DNA from: Limiplasma sp031549415
GTDB taxonomy: Bacteria; Bacillota; Clostridia; Christensenellales; Aristaeellaceae
Length of the DNA stretch: 64,000 bases
Assembly: GCA_031549415.1 (NCBI GenBank)
Contig: JAVBPU010000007.1
Coordinates: 62,001 to 126,000, forward strand
Reading direction: 5' to 3'
Part shown: positions 42,341 through 51,099 of the stretch, one piece after another
Position numbering within the stretch: position 1 is the first letter of the stretch
How the letters are laid out: each line of letters starts with the position of its first letter
Translations under genes and position numbers: made by a program
The notes under the pieces: generated by a model
The model's database searches: none
Told to the model about the DNA's origin: nothing
The model's input: the letters and a program-made list of their open reading frames with translations, nothing else

Positions 42341-44053
42341 TCACAGGCCCGAAAGGTACGTGTACAGCTCCCGGTCCAGTTGCGGCTCCTGATCTTGGTT
42401 GAGCTTTCCCACGGCCAGTTTCGGGAAAACATAGGTCCTATTCTCCAGGGCAATTTCCAGAAACGCCGGATGAGGATTGCGGAGCAAGGCTTCAGCGTCC
42501 AATAGCCTTTCAACGTCGGTCACCTTACAATAAGGGATTCGATACGCGGCAGCGACAGCGCGGAAATCCGGTACGGTATAGCCACCTTCTTGTTGGGTCT
42601 GGGTGAAGTTGGAATCGAAATACATTTCCTGAAAATGCCGAATCATGCCCAGGGAGGCGTTGTTCAGCAAGATGATTTTAATGGGTAGCCCTTCCCGGGC
42701 GATAAATTGCAGTTCCTGCACATTCATCTGCAAACCCCCATCCCCCATAAAGGCGTATACCTTCTGCTTGCTCGCATAATGAGCCCCGATGGCGGCAGGC
42801 AGCGAATATCCCATGGCACCGTGGCCACCCGAAAAAAGAATCCGTTGTCCATCCGCATGGAAGGACTGAGCAACCCAGACCTGATTCTGGCCTACATCAG
42901 TTGTGACAATAGCATCCTTTTCCATGAGCTTGCTAATCTTTCGGACAAAAACATTGGGAAGCCGCTCATCCAGCCCGGAAAGCTTCGCTTGGATCTCATC
43001 ACAAACGGCGATCCAACGGGAGAACCGGGAGGAAAGTCCATCGTCCCCCGCAGCGGCTAGCTCCGGCAAAAGCCGCTTCAAATCGGTAGGAAGTTGCAAC
43101 TCGTCTTTTTTGATCTTGTTGGATAGCTCGCCGGGATCAATGTCGACGCGAACGAGCTTTGCGTTCACAGCAAAAAAATCCGTATCCGCCCCTGTCTGAC
43201 GCAAATCGAGCCGGGACCCCAACGCGATCACCAAATCACTTTTTGCCAAGATAAAATTCGCGGAGCGAGCCCCGTAAGCACCGACAAACCCATAATGATA
43301 TGGGGAATCCTGCATCACATCCACAGCTAGCATGCTTGTCACAACCGGGATTTTCGCCCGCTCGATCCATTTCCGAAAAATCCGGCCCGTGCCGCTGCTC
43401 TGGATGCCCGCCCCCGCCAGAACGCAGGGACGGCGCGCCACCCGAAGCGCCCCCAATATAGCGTCTGTCGCGACTTTCACGTCAAAAAAGTCCTCTGGAT
43501 CAGGCACAAAGCCCCGCAGTTCTTCCGGGTGGATCTCTGCCCTCTGTACATTCATAGGGATATCCAGCGCAACCGGGCCAGGCCTGCCAGATATGGCAAG
43601 GTGGAATGCCTTTTCCAAATGATAGCGGATGTCTTTTTCGTCCCGGACATAGGAGCAATACTTCGTCACACTGGAGACGACGGAGCACACGTCCATCTCC
43701 TGAAATCCTTTTTGGCGGACGGGCAAGCTGCCCTTTCCCTCATAAACATTCACATTTCCGGTAAGAAAAATAACCGGAATTGAATCAAAATACGCGTTGC
43801 AAAGACCCGTCAACAAGTTTGTAGCCCCGGGGCCGCTGGTGGCGTAGGCCACCCCCATCCGCAAGGAGACCTGGGCGTAACCGCAGGCCGCAAACGCCGC
43901 TCCCTGCTCGTGATAGTTCACATGGGCGGAAATGCTCCCTTTAAATTTTGAAAACGAATCCATAAGGTGGGTGACCATTCCCCCCGGGTAGCCAAAAACA
44001 TCAGTGATGCCTTTTTGAATGAAAAATTGCACAATATAGTCGGAAACCTTCAT
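42341..44053 (-). CDS. ThDP-dependent acetolactate-synthase-like enzyme, possible YerE
   Basis: 570 residues with the complete three-domain ThDP fold. Catalytic Glu49 in NYHEQGAAFAACGYAQ activates the ThDP ring; TSGPGATNLLTGL and PGPVALDIPMN are in the PYR domain; central domain about 190-340; ThDP diphosphate site MGDGGLQMNVQELQFIA...ILLNNASLGM near residues 435-465. This is the family of acetohydroxyacid synthase, but it stands among CDP-sugar genes (rfbF, rfbG, rfbH). The known enzyme of that context is YerE, which adds acetyl from pyruvate to CDP-3,6-dideoxy-4-keto-glucose on the way to yersiniose. Family is certain; YerE activity is inference. Overlaps rfbH by ATGA-like coupling (44050-44053). 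Confidence 0.85.
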   Translation of the reverse strand: MKVSDYIVQFFIQKGITDVFGYPGGMVTHLMDSFSKFKGSISAHVNYHEQGAAFAACGYAQVSLRMGVAYATSGPGATNLLTGLCNAYFDSIPVIFLTGNVNVYEGKGSLPVRQKGFQEMDVCSVVSSVTKYCSYVRDEKDIRYHLEKAFHLAISGRPGPVALDIPMNVQRAEIHPEELRGFVPDPEDFFDVKVATDAILGALRVARRPCVLAGAGIQSSGTGRIFRKWIERAKIPVVTSMLAVDVMQDSPYHYGFVGAYGARSANFILAKSDLVIALGSRLDLRQTGADTDFFAVNAKLVRVDIDPGELSNKIKKDELQLPTDLKRLLPELAAAGDDGLSSRFSRWIAVCDEIQAKLSGLDERLPNVFVRKISKLMEKDAIVTTDVGQNQVWVAQSFHADGQRILFSGGHGAMGYSLPAAIGAHYASKQKVYAFMGDGGLQMNVQELQFIAREGLPIKIILLNNASLGMIRHFQEMYFDSNFTQTQQEGGYTVPDFRAVAAAYRIPYCKVTDVERLLDAEALLRNPHPAFLEIALENRTYVFPKLAVGKLNQDQEPQLDRELYTYLSGL

Positions 44054-45372
44054 CCTACCGCCTCAATAATGGCATTCGCCATGAAGTCAATCATTTCATC
44101 AGTCATGCCGGGATACACGCCCACCCAAAAGGTATCCCGCAGGATCCGGTCAGTGTTTTGCAGCTCTCCAACCACCTTATATCCTTCTCCGGAAGAGCGC
44201 ATGCCGTCAAAACATGGATGTTTCACAAGATTTCCCGCGAACAGCATGCGGGTCTGCACACCCTTTCTTTCCAGGAACGAAACAATCTTTCCCCTCTCCA
44301 CACCCTCCCCGCAGGTCAGCAAGAACCCAAACCAACTGGGCACGGAGTCGTGGCAGGGTTCCGGCAGGATCAATTGGTGCCCAAGCGGTGTGAGGGCCGC
44401 CTTTAGCCGGGCGAAATTGTGCCGCCGACGCTGAATAAAGGACGGAAGCTTTTTCAACTGCGCGATCCCCACAGCCGCCTGCATATCGGTTGCCTTCAGG
44501 TTGTACCCGAAGTGGGAATATACATACTTGTGGTCAAACCCGTCGGGCAGTTCTCCAAAATGCCGGTCAAAACGGCGGCCACATACATTGTCCCGTCCGG
44601 GGGGGCACACGCAGTCCCGGCCCCAGTCCCGCAAAGATAGCATCACCCGGTGAAGAAGCGGGTCATTGGTGTACACCGCCCCCCCTTCCCCCATGGTCAT
44701 ATGGTGGGGGGGATAAAAACTGGATGTGCCGATATCCCCAAAGGTCCCCGTATACCTTTCCTCTCCGCCCAGGGTATACTTGGACCCCAAGGCATCGCAG
44801 TTGTCTTCGATGAGCCACAAGCCGTTTGCCTCGCAAAATGCCTTCACCGCGGCAATATTAAAGGGGTTCCCCAGGGTGTGAGCCAGCATTACGGCCTTAG
44901 TCTTGGGGCCCAGGGCAGCCTCTAACCGCGCCACATCAATATTATACTGAGGAATCGAGACATCCACAAACACGGGAATCGCGCCGAACTGCACCATGGG
45001 AGCCACCGTGGTGGGAAACCCAGCGGCTACAGTGATCACCTCATCCCCCCGCCGGACGGCCCGCTCCTCAAGCAGCGGGGACGTCAACGCCATGAAGGCT
45101 AGCAGGTTCGCAGACGAGCCAGAGTTCACCAGTAGGCAATGCCTTACCCCCAAAAACGCCGCGAATTCCTCCTCAAATCGCTCCGCGTACCGCCCCGCCG
45201 TCAGCCAGAAGTCAAGCGCGGAATCGACAAGGTTCACGACCTCCTCGTGGTCAAACACCCGACGCGCATACGGAATATAGTCGCCGACCTCGTATGGCTT
45301 CGGCGCCAAATAGTTCTCCGCGTACGCTTTCACAAGGGACAGGATCTCTTTCCGGGCTTCTGTTTCGTTCAT
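44050..45372 (-). CDS. rfbH: CDP-4-dehydro-6-deoxyglucose 3-dehydratase (E1)
   Basis: 440 residues from the ATG at 45372 (GAAGGAGAGC upstream). PLP/PMP and [2Fe-2S] enzyme that removes the C3 hydroxyl of CDP-4-keto-6-deoxyglucose. It has an aminotransferase fold, but in place of the Schiff-base lysine stands histidine (SSFYPPHHMTMGEGG, His223/His224), the hallmark of E1. Cysteines 254, 256 and 264 are in the exact C-x-C-x7-C spacing of the iron-sulfur cluster, with Cys192 as the likely fourth. The matching E3 reductase (rfbI/ascD-type) is not in the window, so electrons must come from elsewhere. Confidence 0.93.
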   Translation of the reverse strand: MNETEARKEILSLVKAYAENYLAPKPYEVGDYIPYARRVFDHEEVVNLVDSALDFWLTAGRYAERFEEEFAAFLGVRHCLLVNSGSSANLLAFMALTSPLLEERAVRRGDEVITVAAGFPTTVAPMVQFGAIPVFVDVSIPQYNIDVARLEAALGPKTKAVMLAHTLGNPFNIAAVKAFCEANGLWLIEDNCDALGSKYTLGGEERYTGTFGDIGTSSFYPPHHMTMGEGGAVYTNDPLLHRVMLSLRDWGRDCVCPPGRDNVCGRRFDRHFGELPDGFDHKYVYSHFGYNLKATDMQAAVGIAQLKKLPSFIQRRRHNFARLKAALTPLGHQLILPEPCHDSVPSWFGFLLTCGEGVERGKIVSFLERKGVQTRMLFAGNLVKHPCFDGMRSSGEGYKVVGELQNTDRILRDTFWVGVYPGMTDEMIDFMANAIIEAVG

Positions 45373-45429
45373 AAGCTCTCCTTCGTAGGGAACGAGGGGT
45401 GTGGGGGGGATGAGTGCGGCGTGGGGGAC

Positions 45430-45575
45430 ATACATACACGGGGCTCCGCCCCGCACCCCGGCAGGACTATCGCCCTGCACCCTTTATTATTAGGATGTGA
45501 TTCAGTCAAATAATGGGTCCGAGGGCTTGCCCCTGGCGGATGCAAGGCGGAGCCCTGTATATGTATCACCTACGT
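45430..45575. repeat. GC-hairpin stretch between rfbG and rfbH
   Basis: Stems include CGGGGC-tcc-GCCCCG, GCAGG-actatcg-CCTGC and a GGGGCAAGCCC-type stem at the other end (GGGC-ttg-CCCC), with GGCGGAGCCC words. Style is the same as at 3150-3435. It splits the rfb genes, which otherwise overlap. Confidence 0.5.
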
Positions 45576-45582
45576 ACCCCCG

Positions 45583-46629
45583 TCATCCCTCGTAAAATGC
45601 GCGTATCTGCGCATCCATAAGGGCTGACACGTCCTGCCCCTGTTGAAAAGCCTTGGCCCACTCCACGGTTTTTTCGATGGCCTGTGAAACATTCCAGCGA
45701 GGCAACCAACCAAAAACATGCTTGAGCCGGGAGCTATCAAGCTTCAGAAAGTTTGCCTCGTGGGGGGCGTTTGCCTCCGAGAGATTGATCCATCGGAGAC
45801 CTCCCCATGCCTTGCAAAAGAGATCAGCCAGAGCACCCGTTTCCACGCAGTCCAGTTCGTCGGGGCCGATATTGTAGTAGCCTGCGAGATTCGGGTGATC
45901 AGATTGTTTCGCCGCGATCATGAGATAGGCGGCAAGGGGGTCCAGCACATGCTGATAAGGGCGGATGGAACGAGGGTTGCGGACGAGAATGTCCTCGTTC
46001 TTGAGGGCTGCGCGGATACAATCCGGGATGATTCGGTCCGCTGCCCAGTCTCCGCCGCCGATTACGTTGCCGGCACGCGCCGTGGAAACCGCTACGGAGC
46101 TACCGGAAAAAAAGGCGTTCCGATAACAGTGGGTAACGAGCTCGCTGCAGGATTTCGAGTTGGAATACGGATCAAATCCATCCAGGGGCTCGTCCTCCCG
46201 ATACGCCCATTTCCCTTCGTTGTCTTTGTAAACCTTGTCCGTAGTGACGTTCAGAAAGGACCGCACGCAACCAGACCGCCGAACGCATTCCAACAGGTTC
46301 ACAGTTCCCATCACGTTGGTTTCGTAAGTGTAACGGGGGTTTTGGTAGCTCTCCCGGACGAGGGGCTGGGCCGCCAAATGGAAGACTATCTCTGGCCGGG
46401 CACTTTCAAAAGCAGCGGCGAGAGAATCAAACTCCCGGATATCGCCATACACAGATGTAATGTTGGCGCTGAAGTGGCAGGAAGAAAACAAGGACGCATT
46501 CGCGCTGGGCGGGAGGGCATAACCAAAGACGATAGCGCCGCTATTGTCCAAGATTTTGCACAGCCAGCTTCCCTTGAATCCGGTATGGCCGGTGACAAAC
46601 ACTCGCTTGTCTTTGAAAAAAGAAAGCAT
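45583..46629 (-). CDS. rfbG: CDP-glucose 4,6-dehydratase
   Basis: 348 residues from the ATG at 46629, which overlaps the rfbF stop by one base (TGATG) and follows GGAGG. Extended SDR: NAD-binding VFVTGHTGFKGSWL (the Gly-x-x-Gly form GHTGFKG is specific to CDP-glucose dehydratases), catalytic TTDKVYKDNE, YSNSKSCSEL (Tyr-xxx-Lys) and RAGNVIGGGDWAADRIIPD. Converts CDP-glucose to CDP-4-keto-6-deoxyglucose, the substrate of RfbH. Confidence 0.96.
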   Translation of the reverse strand: MLSFFKDKRVFVTGHTGFKGSWLCKILDNSGAIVFGYALPPSANASLFSSCHFSANITSVYGDIREFDSLAAAFESARPEIVFHLAAQPLVRESYQNPRYTYETNVMGTVNLLECVRRSGCVRSFLNVTTDKVYKDNEGKWAYREDEPLDGFDPYSNSKSCSELVTHCYRNAFFSGSSVAVSTARAGNVIGGGDWAADRIIPDCIRAALKNEDILVRNPRSIRPYQHVLDPLAAYLMIAAKQSDHPNLAGYYNIGPDELDCVETGALADLFCKAWGGLRWINLSEANAPHEANFLKLDSSRLKHVFGWLPRWNVSQAIEKTVEWAKAFQQGQDVSALMDAQIRAFYEG

Positions 46630-47402
46630 CACCACATCCTCCACGGGGCGTTCCCGGAAGCCCACAAATCCTCCAACTGTTGCTTATCCCGCTGTGTGTC
46701 CATGCATTTCCAGAACCCCTCGTGGCGGTAGGCCATCAGTTGGCCTTCTGCGGCCAGCCTTTCAAATGGCTCCCGCTCCAGGACGGTAGGGTCCCCCTCC
46801 AGATAGTCGAACACCTGGGGCTGAACCACCATGAACCCGCCGTTGATCTTGCTACTGTCCACATCGTTTTTTTCGCGGAAGGCATGAATATGACCCCAAT
46901 CGTCTATATCCAGCACGCCGAAACGTTGGCCGACACTGACCGCGCTGATGGTGACCAACTTCCCATGGGCCTGATGGAAGGCCAGTAGCTTACCCAAATC
47001 GATATCGGACACGCCGTCTCCGTAGGTCAACATGAAGGGCTCGTCCCCAACATACTTTGCCACCCGCTTCACCCGACCCCCGGTCATGGTGTTCAATCCG
47101 GTATCCACCAGGGTGACCCGCCAGGGGTCTGCCAGGTTCTTGTGGACGGTCATGCGGCCCTCGTCCGCAAAGTCAAAGGTAACGTCGCAGTTGTGCAGGT
47201 AGTAATCTGCGAAGTATTCCTTGATCACATGCTGCTTATAGCCACAGCAAATAATAAAGTCGTTCAATCCATAGTGGGAATACCCCTTCATCAGATGCCA
47301 AAGGATGGGCTTCCCGCCAATTTCAATCATGGGTTTTGGCTTTAAGTAGCTTTCCTCGGAGATACGCGTGCCAAATCCTCCGGCTAAGATGACGGTTTTC
47401 AT
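46629..47402 (-). CDS. rfbF: Glucose-1-phosphate cytidylyltransferase
   Basis: 257 residues from the ATG at 47402 (AAGGGGTG upstream). Makes CDP-glucose from CTP and glucose-1-phosphate. Nucleotide-binding loop VILAGGFGTRISEESYLKPKPMIEIGGKPI and the family's HNCDVTFDF, DTGLNTMTGGRVKRV, LTYGDGVSDID and EGFWKCMDTQRDKQQLE segments are all present. First gene of the CDP-sugar run; driven by the promoter at 47431-47459, diverging from polA. Confidence 0.97.
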   Translation of the reverse strand: MKTVILAGGFGTRISEESYLKPKPMIEIGGKPILWHLMKGYSHYGLNDFIICCGYKQHVIKEYFADYYLHNCDVTFDFADEGRMTVHKNLADPWRVTLVDTGLNTMTGGRVKRVAKYVGDEPFMLTYGDGVSDIDLGKLLAFHQAHGKLVTISAVSVGQRFGVLDIDDWGHIHAFREKNDVDSSKINGGFMVVQPQVFDYLEGDPTVLEREPFERLAAEGQLMAYRHEGFWKCMDTQRDKQQLEDLWASGNAPWRMW

Positions 47403-47430
47403 AGGTACACCCCTTATCGTCAATGTATTA

Positions 47431-47459
47431 ACGATACCATATTTTTGAATACGAGTCAA
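47431..47459 (-). promoter_or_regulatory. Promoter of rfbF and following genes
   Basis: Minus strand TTGACT (47454-47459), 17-bp spacer, TATCGT (47431-47436). The start codon is about 22 bp from the expected transcription start, so the leader is short. Confidence 0.6.
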
Positions 47460-47537
47460 TAGCTGGACAAGGCAACAGGCACGCCTACAGGCAAGGCAGC
47501 AGCCCCACACAGTCCCTGGCTTGAAAACGAAACGGCC

Positions 47538-47567
47538 TTGTTTGCGCTTTTTCGGGTGTGGTATAAT
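47538..47567 (+). promoter_or_regulatory. Promoter of polA
   Basis: TTGTTT (47538-47543), 18-bp spacer and an extended -10 TGGTATAAT (47559-47567). Leader about 40 nt. Confidence 0.7.
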
Positions 47568-47613
47568 AGCCTTGTATTCCAGGGGCAAGCCAACAAACCC
47601 ACAGGAGGGGCCT

Positions 47614-50394
47614 ATGAGCGAACAAAAACCTTCCGTTCTGCTGGTAGACGGATATAGCTTGATTTTCAGGGGCTTTCACGCACTGCCGTTGCTGTCCTCG
47701 GGAGGGACTTACACCAATGCGGTGCAGGGTTTTTTTAGCATGCTGTTTCGGGCCCTTTCGGAATATAAGCCGGAGGGCCTGTGCGTGATGATGGACATGC
47801 ATGCTCCCACCTTCCGCCACACCCTGTATGAAGAGTATAAAGGCACCCGCAAACCTATGCCGGAAGAACTGCGCCCGCAGATCCCCGTGGTGCGGGAGCT
47901 GCTCATGGCCATGGGCATTGCTCTGTTTGAATTGGAAGGCTACGAGGCCGATGATCTGCTGGGTACCGCCGCCAAGCAGGCGGAAAAGGAAGGCCGCCAG
48001 GCTTATATCCTTACCGGGGACCGGGACAGCCTGCAACTGGTGGAGGGGGACATCCGCGTGATCCTCACCAAAACAGGCATTTCGGAAAGCCTGCTGCTGG
48101 ACGCGGAAAAGGTGAAGGAAGTGTATGGCTACACCCCGGAGCAGGTGCCCGATATGAAGGGCCTGATGGGGGACAGCAGCGATAACATCCCCGGCATTGC
48201 CGGGGTGGGCGAGAAAACCGCTTTGAAGCTGATTCAGGAATACGGCACGCTGGACAATGTGCTGGCCCATGCGGGGGAAGTGAAGGGCAAGCTGGGCGAA
48301 AAGCTGCAAGCGGGCCGCGAGGTGGCGGAGCTGAGCCGGGAGCTGGGCACCATTTGCACCACCGCGCCCCTTGCCGTGGATTTTGAGGCCTGTACCTGGG
48401 ATCGCTTGGCGGAGGGCCTGCCCGCATTGGAAAAGTATCAGCTGACCCGCCTGTCCCAAATCCTAAAAAACCTGATGGGCGAGGGAGACACCCGGGCCAA
48501 CCCGCCTTCGGGCAAAGGGAAGCCCCCGGCGGTCCAAAAGGCCGCAGGGGGGGCCGCTCCTCTGGAAGTTGCGAAAGCAGCCGAGGCCACGGAGCCAACA
48601 GAGGTATTTGTGGCAAGGGGGGCAGCGCAGGCAACCGAAGCGCCCGAATGGAGGGACGCCCCGGTGGAGCTACCGGCCTTCTGCCCACGGCAGGAGCAAG
48701 GTGCGCTGACCACCACCGTAGCGCTGGACCTGGCGCTGGAAAAGGCGGTATCCCATTGCCAGGAGACCCATACGCCCCTGGCCTATGAGGCCGGGGAGGC
48801 GGAGGCCTCCTTCTGCCTCTCCGATGGCAAGCAATGGCGGATTCCGCTGATGCGGGATTTGACCATGGGGGGCCTGTATGAGGACCAGGTTTTGTCCGCG
48901 CTGCGCCCGGCCCTGGAAGGCACGCCGTTGCTGGTGCACGGGGCCAAAGCCCTGTTTGGCAAGCTGACGCGCTATGGCCTGCCTCTGCCCACTGTGGCGC
49001 AGGACACCATGATCGGCGCGTACCTGCTGCACCCGGGGCAAAAGGGCTTCGGGCTGGCAGCCTCCCTGGCGGAGGAATACCAGGAAGAAACCGAGGCCAT
49101 GCCCCAGGCCGACGCCCACGGGGTCTTTGCCCTGGCGGAGCGGCAACGGGCGTTGCTGGCCAGCAAACAGATGCTAGAGCTGCTAACCAACATGGAATTG
49201 CCCCTGACCCGGGTGCTGTTTGAAATGGAGCAGGAGGGCTTTGGCATCGACAGGGGGACCCTGGAGGAATTGGGGGACCAGTTTGCCGTGGAAATTGAAA
49301 ACCTGCGGCAAGAGGTCTATGGGCATACGGGCATTGCGGATTTTAACCTGAACAGCCCCAAGCAGTTGGGGGAGGTGCTTTTTGAAAAGCTGGGCCTGCC
49401 CGCAGGCAAAAAGGGTAAGGCCGGAGCGTATTCCACGGACGCCTCCGTGCTGGAAGGCCTGGCGGAGCTGCACCCCGCCATTGAGCCTCTTTTGCGGTAC
49501 CGGAAGCTGAGCAAGCTGCAAAGCACCTACATTGAGGGCCTTCGCAAGCTTACGGATAAAACCGGCAGGGTCCATACCACCTTTGACCAAACCGCTGCCG
49601 TCACGGGCCGCATCAGCAGCCTGGAACCCAATTTGCAGAACATTCCCATCCGTAGCGAGGAAGGGCGGGAAATCCGCAAAGCTTTTGTGGCCCGGGAGGG
49701 CTTCCTGCTACTGGACGCGGACTATAGCCAGATCGAGCTGCGGGTGCTGGCCCATCTCAGCGACGACCCCGCCATGAAGGACGCTTTTTTGAAGGGGCAG
49801 GACATCCATACCCGCACCTCGGCGGAGATTTTCGGCGTCCCCATGGAAGACGTTACTTCCGCGATGCGCCGTAGCGCCAAGGCGGTGAATTTCGGCATCG
49901 TGTATGGCATCAGCGGGTTTGGGCTGGCCCGCAACATCGGCATCAGCCGTAAAGAAGCGGATGACTTCATTGCCAAATATTTTGAGCGGTACCCGGGGGT
50001 CCATGCCTTTATGGACCGCATGGTGGAGCTGGGGCACCGCCGGGGCTATGCGGAAACGCTGTTCCATCGCCGCCGGGGCCTGCCGGAGCTGGTGAACCCC
50101 AACCGCAATGTGCGCGCCTTTGGGGAGCGGGCTGCCATGAATGCCCCCGTGCAGGGCACCGCCGCGGACATCATCAAGCTGGCCATGGTGCGCGTGCGGG
50201 ACAGGCTGCTGGAGGGCGGCTTTGCGGCCCGGCTGATTTTGCAGGTCCATGACGAGCTGGTGGTGGAATGCCCCCTGGGGGAAGTGGAGCCTGTGAAGGC
50301 CTTGATCCAGGATGCCATGGAAAACGTGGTGAAGCTGAGCGTCCCCTTGGTGGCGGAGGTCTCCGCGGGGAAAAACTGGTTTGAGGCCCACTGA
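47614..50394 (+). CDS. polA: DNA polymerase I
   Basis: 926 residues from the ATG at 47614 after AGGAGGGG. N-terminal 5'-3' exonuclease (residues 1-290) with FRGFHALP, EADDLLGTAA and GDSSDNIPGIAGVG. A loosely conserved 3'-5' exonuclease-like domain follows a Ala/Pro/Glu-rich linker (about 290-360); the Asp-x-Glu exonuclease I motif is missing, so proofreading is probably inactive, as in Bacillus Pol I. Polymerase domain: motif A DADYSQIELRVLAHLS, motif B RRSAKAVNFGIVYG, motif C LQVHDELV. coaE follows, the usual clostridial order. Confidence 0.96.
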   Translation: MSEQKPSVLLVDGYSLIFRGFHALPLLSSGGTYTNAVQGFFSMLFRALSEYKPEGLCVMMDMHAPTFRHTLYEEYKGTRKPMPEELRPQIPVVRELLMAMGIALFELEGYEADDLLGTAAKQAEKEGRQAYILTGDRDSLQLVEGDIRVILTKTGISESLLLDAEKVKEVYGYTPEQVPDMKGLMGDSSDNIPGIAGVGEKTALKLIQEYGTLDNVLAHAGEVKGKLGEKLQAGREVAELSRELGTICTTAPLAVDFEACTWDRLAEGLPALEKYQLTRLSQILKNLMGEGDTRANPPSGKGKPPAVQKAAGGAAPLEVAKAAEATEPTEVFVARGAAQATEAPEWRDAPVELPAFCPRQEQGALTTTVALDLALEKAVSHCQETHTPLAYEAGEAEASFCLSDGKQWRIPLMRDLTMGGLYEDQVLSALRPALEGTPLLVHGAKALFGKLTRYGLPLPTVAQDTMIGAYLLHPGQKGFGLAASLAEEYQEETEAMPQADAHGVFALAERQRALLASKQMLELLTNMELPLTRVLFEMEQEGFGIDRGTLEELGDQFAVEIENLRQEVYGHTGIADFNLNSPKQLGEVLFEKLGLPAGKKGKAGAYSTDASVLEGLAELHPAIEPLLRYRKLSKLQSTYIEGLRKLTDKTGRVHTTFDQTAAVTGRISSLEPNLQNIPIRSEEGREIRKAFVAREGFLLLDADYSQIELRVLAHLSDDPAMKDAFLKGQDIHTRTSAEIFGVPMEDVTSAMRRSAKAVNFGIVYGISGFGLARNIGISRKEADDFIAKYFERYPGVHAFMDRMVELGHRRGYAETLFHRRRGLPELVNPNRNVRAFGERAAMNAPVQGTAADIIKLAMVRVRDRLLEGGFAARLILQVHDELVVECPLGEVEPVKALIQDAMENVVKLSVPLVAEVSAGKNWFEAH

Positions 50395-50432
50395 TCCTCA
50401 TTCCAGCCCTTCACGCGATTTGGAATGAGGAT
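50394..50432 (+). repeat. Perfect 12-bp inverted repeat between polA and coaE
   Basis: ATCCTCATTCCA and TGGAATGAGGAT flank a 15-base loop, starting in the polA stop codon. No U-run, so more likely an RNA processing or stability hairpin than a terminator; the arm ends 31 bp before coaE. Confidence 0.6.
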
Positions 50433-50463
50433 AGGGGCAGCGCCGCAAGAAAGGGAACGCAGC

Positions 50464-51099
50464 ATGTGGACCATTGCCTTGACCGGGGGCATCGCCTGTG
50501 GCAAAACCACCGTGGCCGGATGGCTGCGGGAAGCGGGGGCCAGGGTGATCGACGCGGATGCCATCAGCCGGGAACTGACAGCGCCGGGCGGCCCGGCCTT
50601 GCCTGCCATTTTGGAGGCCTTTGGGCCTGGGGTGTTCCGGCCGGACGGCACGCTGGACCGGGCTGGGCTGGGGCAGATCGTCTTTGGGAACGAAAGCGCC
50701 CGCCGACGCCTGAATGGCATTTTGCATCCCTTGGTGCAGGGCCGCATGAGGGAAGAAATGGAAAAATGCCGCAAAAGTGGCGTCTTAATCGTTGTATTGG
50801 ATGTGCCCTTGCTGTTTGAGGCAGGCATGGAATACCTGGCGGACAAAGTGATCTGCGTCAGCGCGCCGGAAGCCCTGCAAATCAAGCGTTTGCGGGAAAG
50901 GGACGGACTGACGGAGGCCCAGGCCCAGGCCCGGATCCGCAGCCAATGGCCCCTACAGGAAAAGGAACGCCGGGCCGATGGAGTGATCCGTACAGAGGGC
51001 CCTCTCCAGGAGGTCCGCCAGCAGACCTTGCAGCTTTACGAAAGCCTTGCGAAAGGAGCTTACAATGATCCGATTGCAACTGAAATACCGAAACAGTGA
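50464..51099 (+). CDS. coaE: Dephospho-CoA kinase
   Basis: 211 residues from the ATG at 50464. Last step of coenzyme A synthesis. P-loop TGGIACGKTT (residues 7-16), DADAISREL (Asp catalytic), the family motif HPLVQGRM and the lid VLDVPLLFEAGME are in place. AAAGGGAACGC upstream. Its last 35 bases overlap the lytic transglycosylase gene. Confidence 0.93.
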   Translation: MWTIALTGGIACGKTTVAGWLREAGARVIDADAISRELTAPGGPALPAILEAFGPGVFRPDGTLDRAGLGQIVFGNESARRRLNGILHPLVQGRMREEMEKCRKSGVLIVVLDVPLLFEAGMEYLADKVICVSAPEALQIKRLRERDGLTEAQAQARIRSQWPLQEKERRADGVIRTEGPLQEVRQQTLQLYESLAKGAYNDPIATEIPKQ

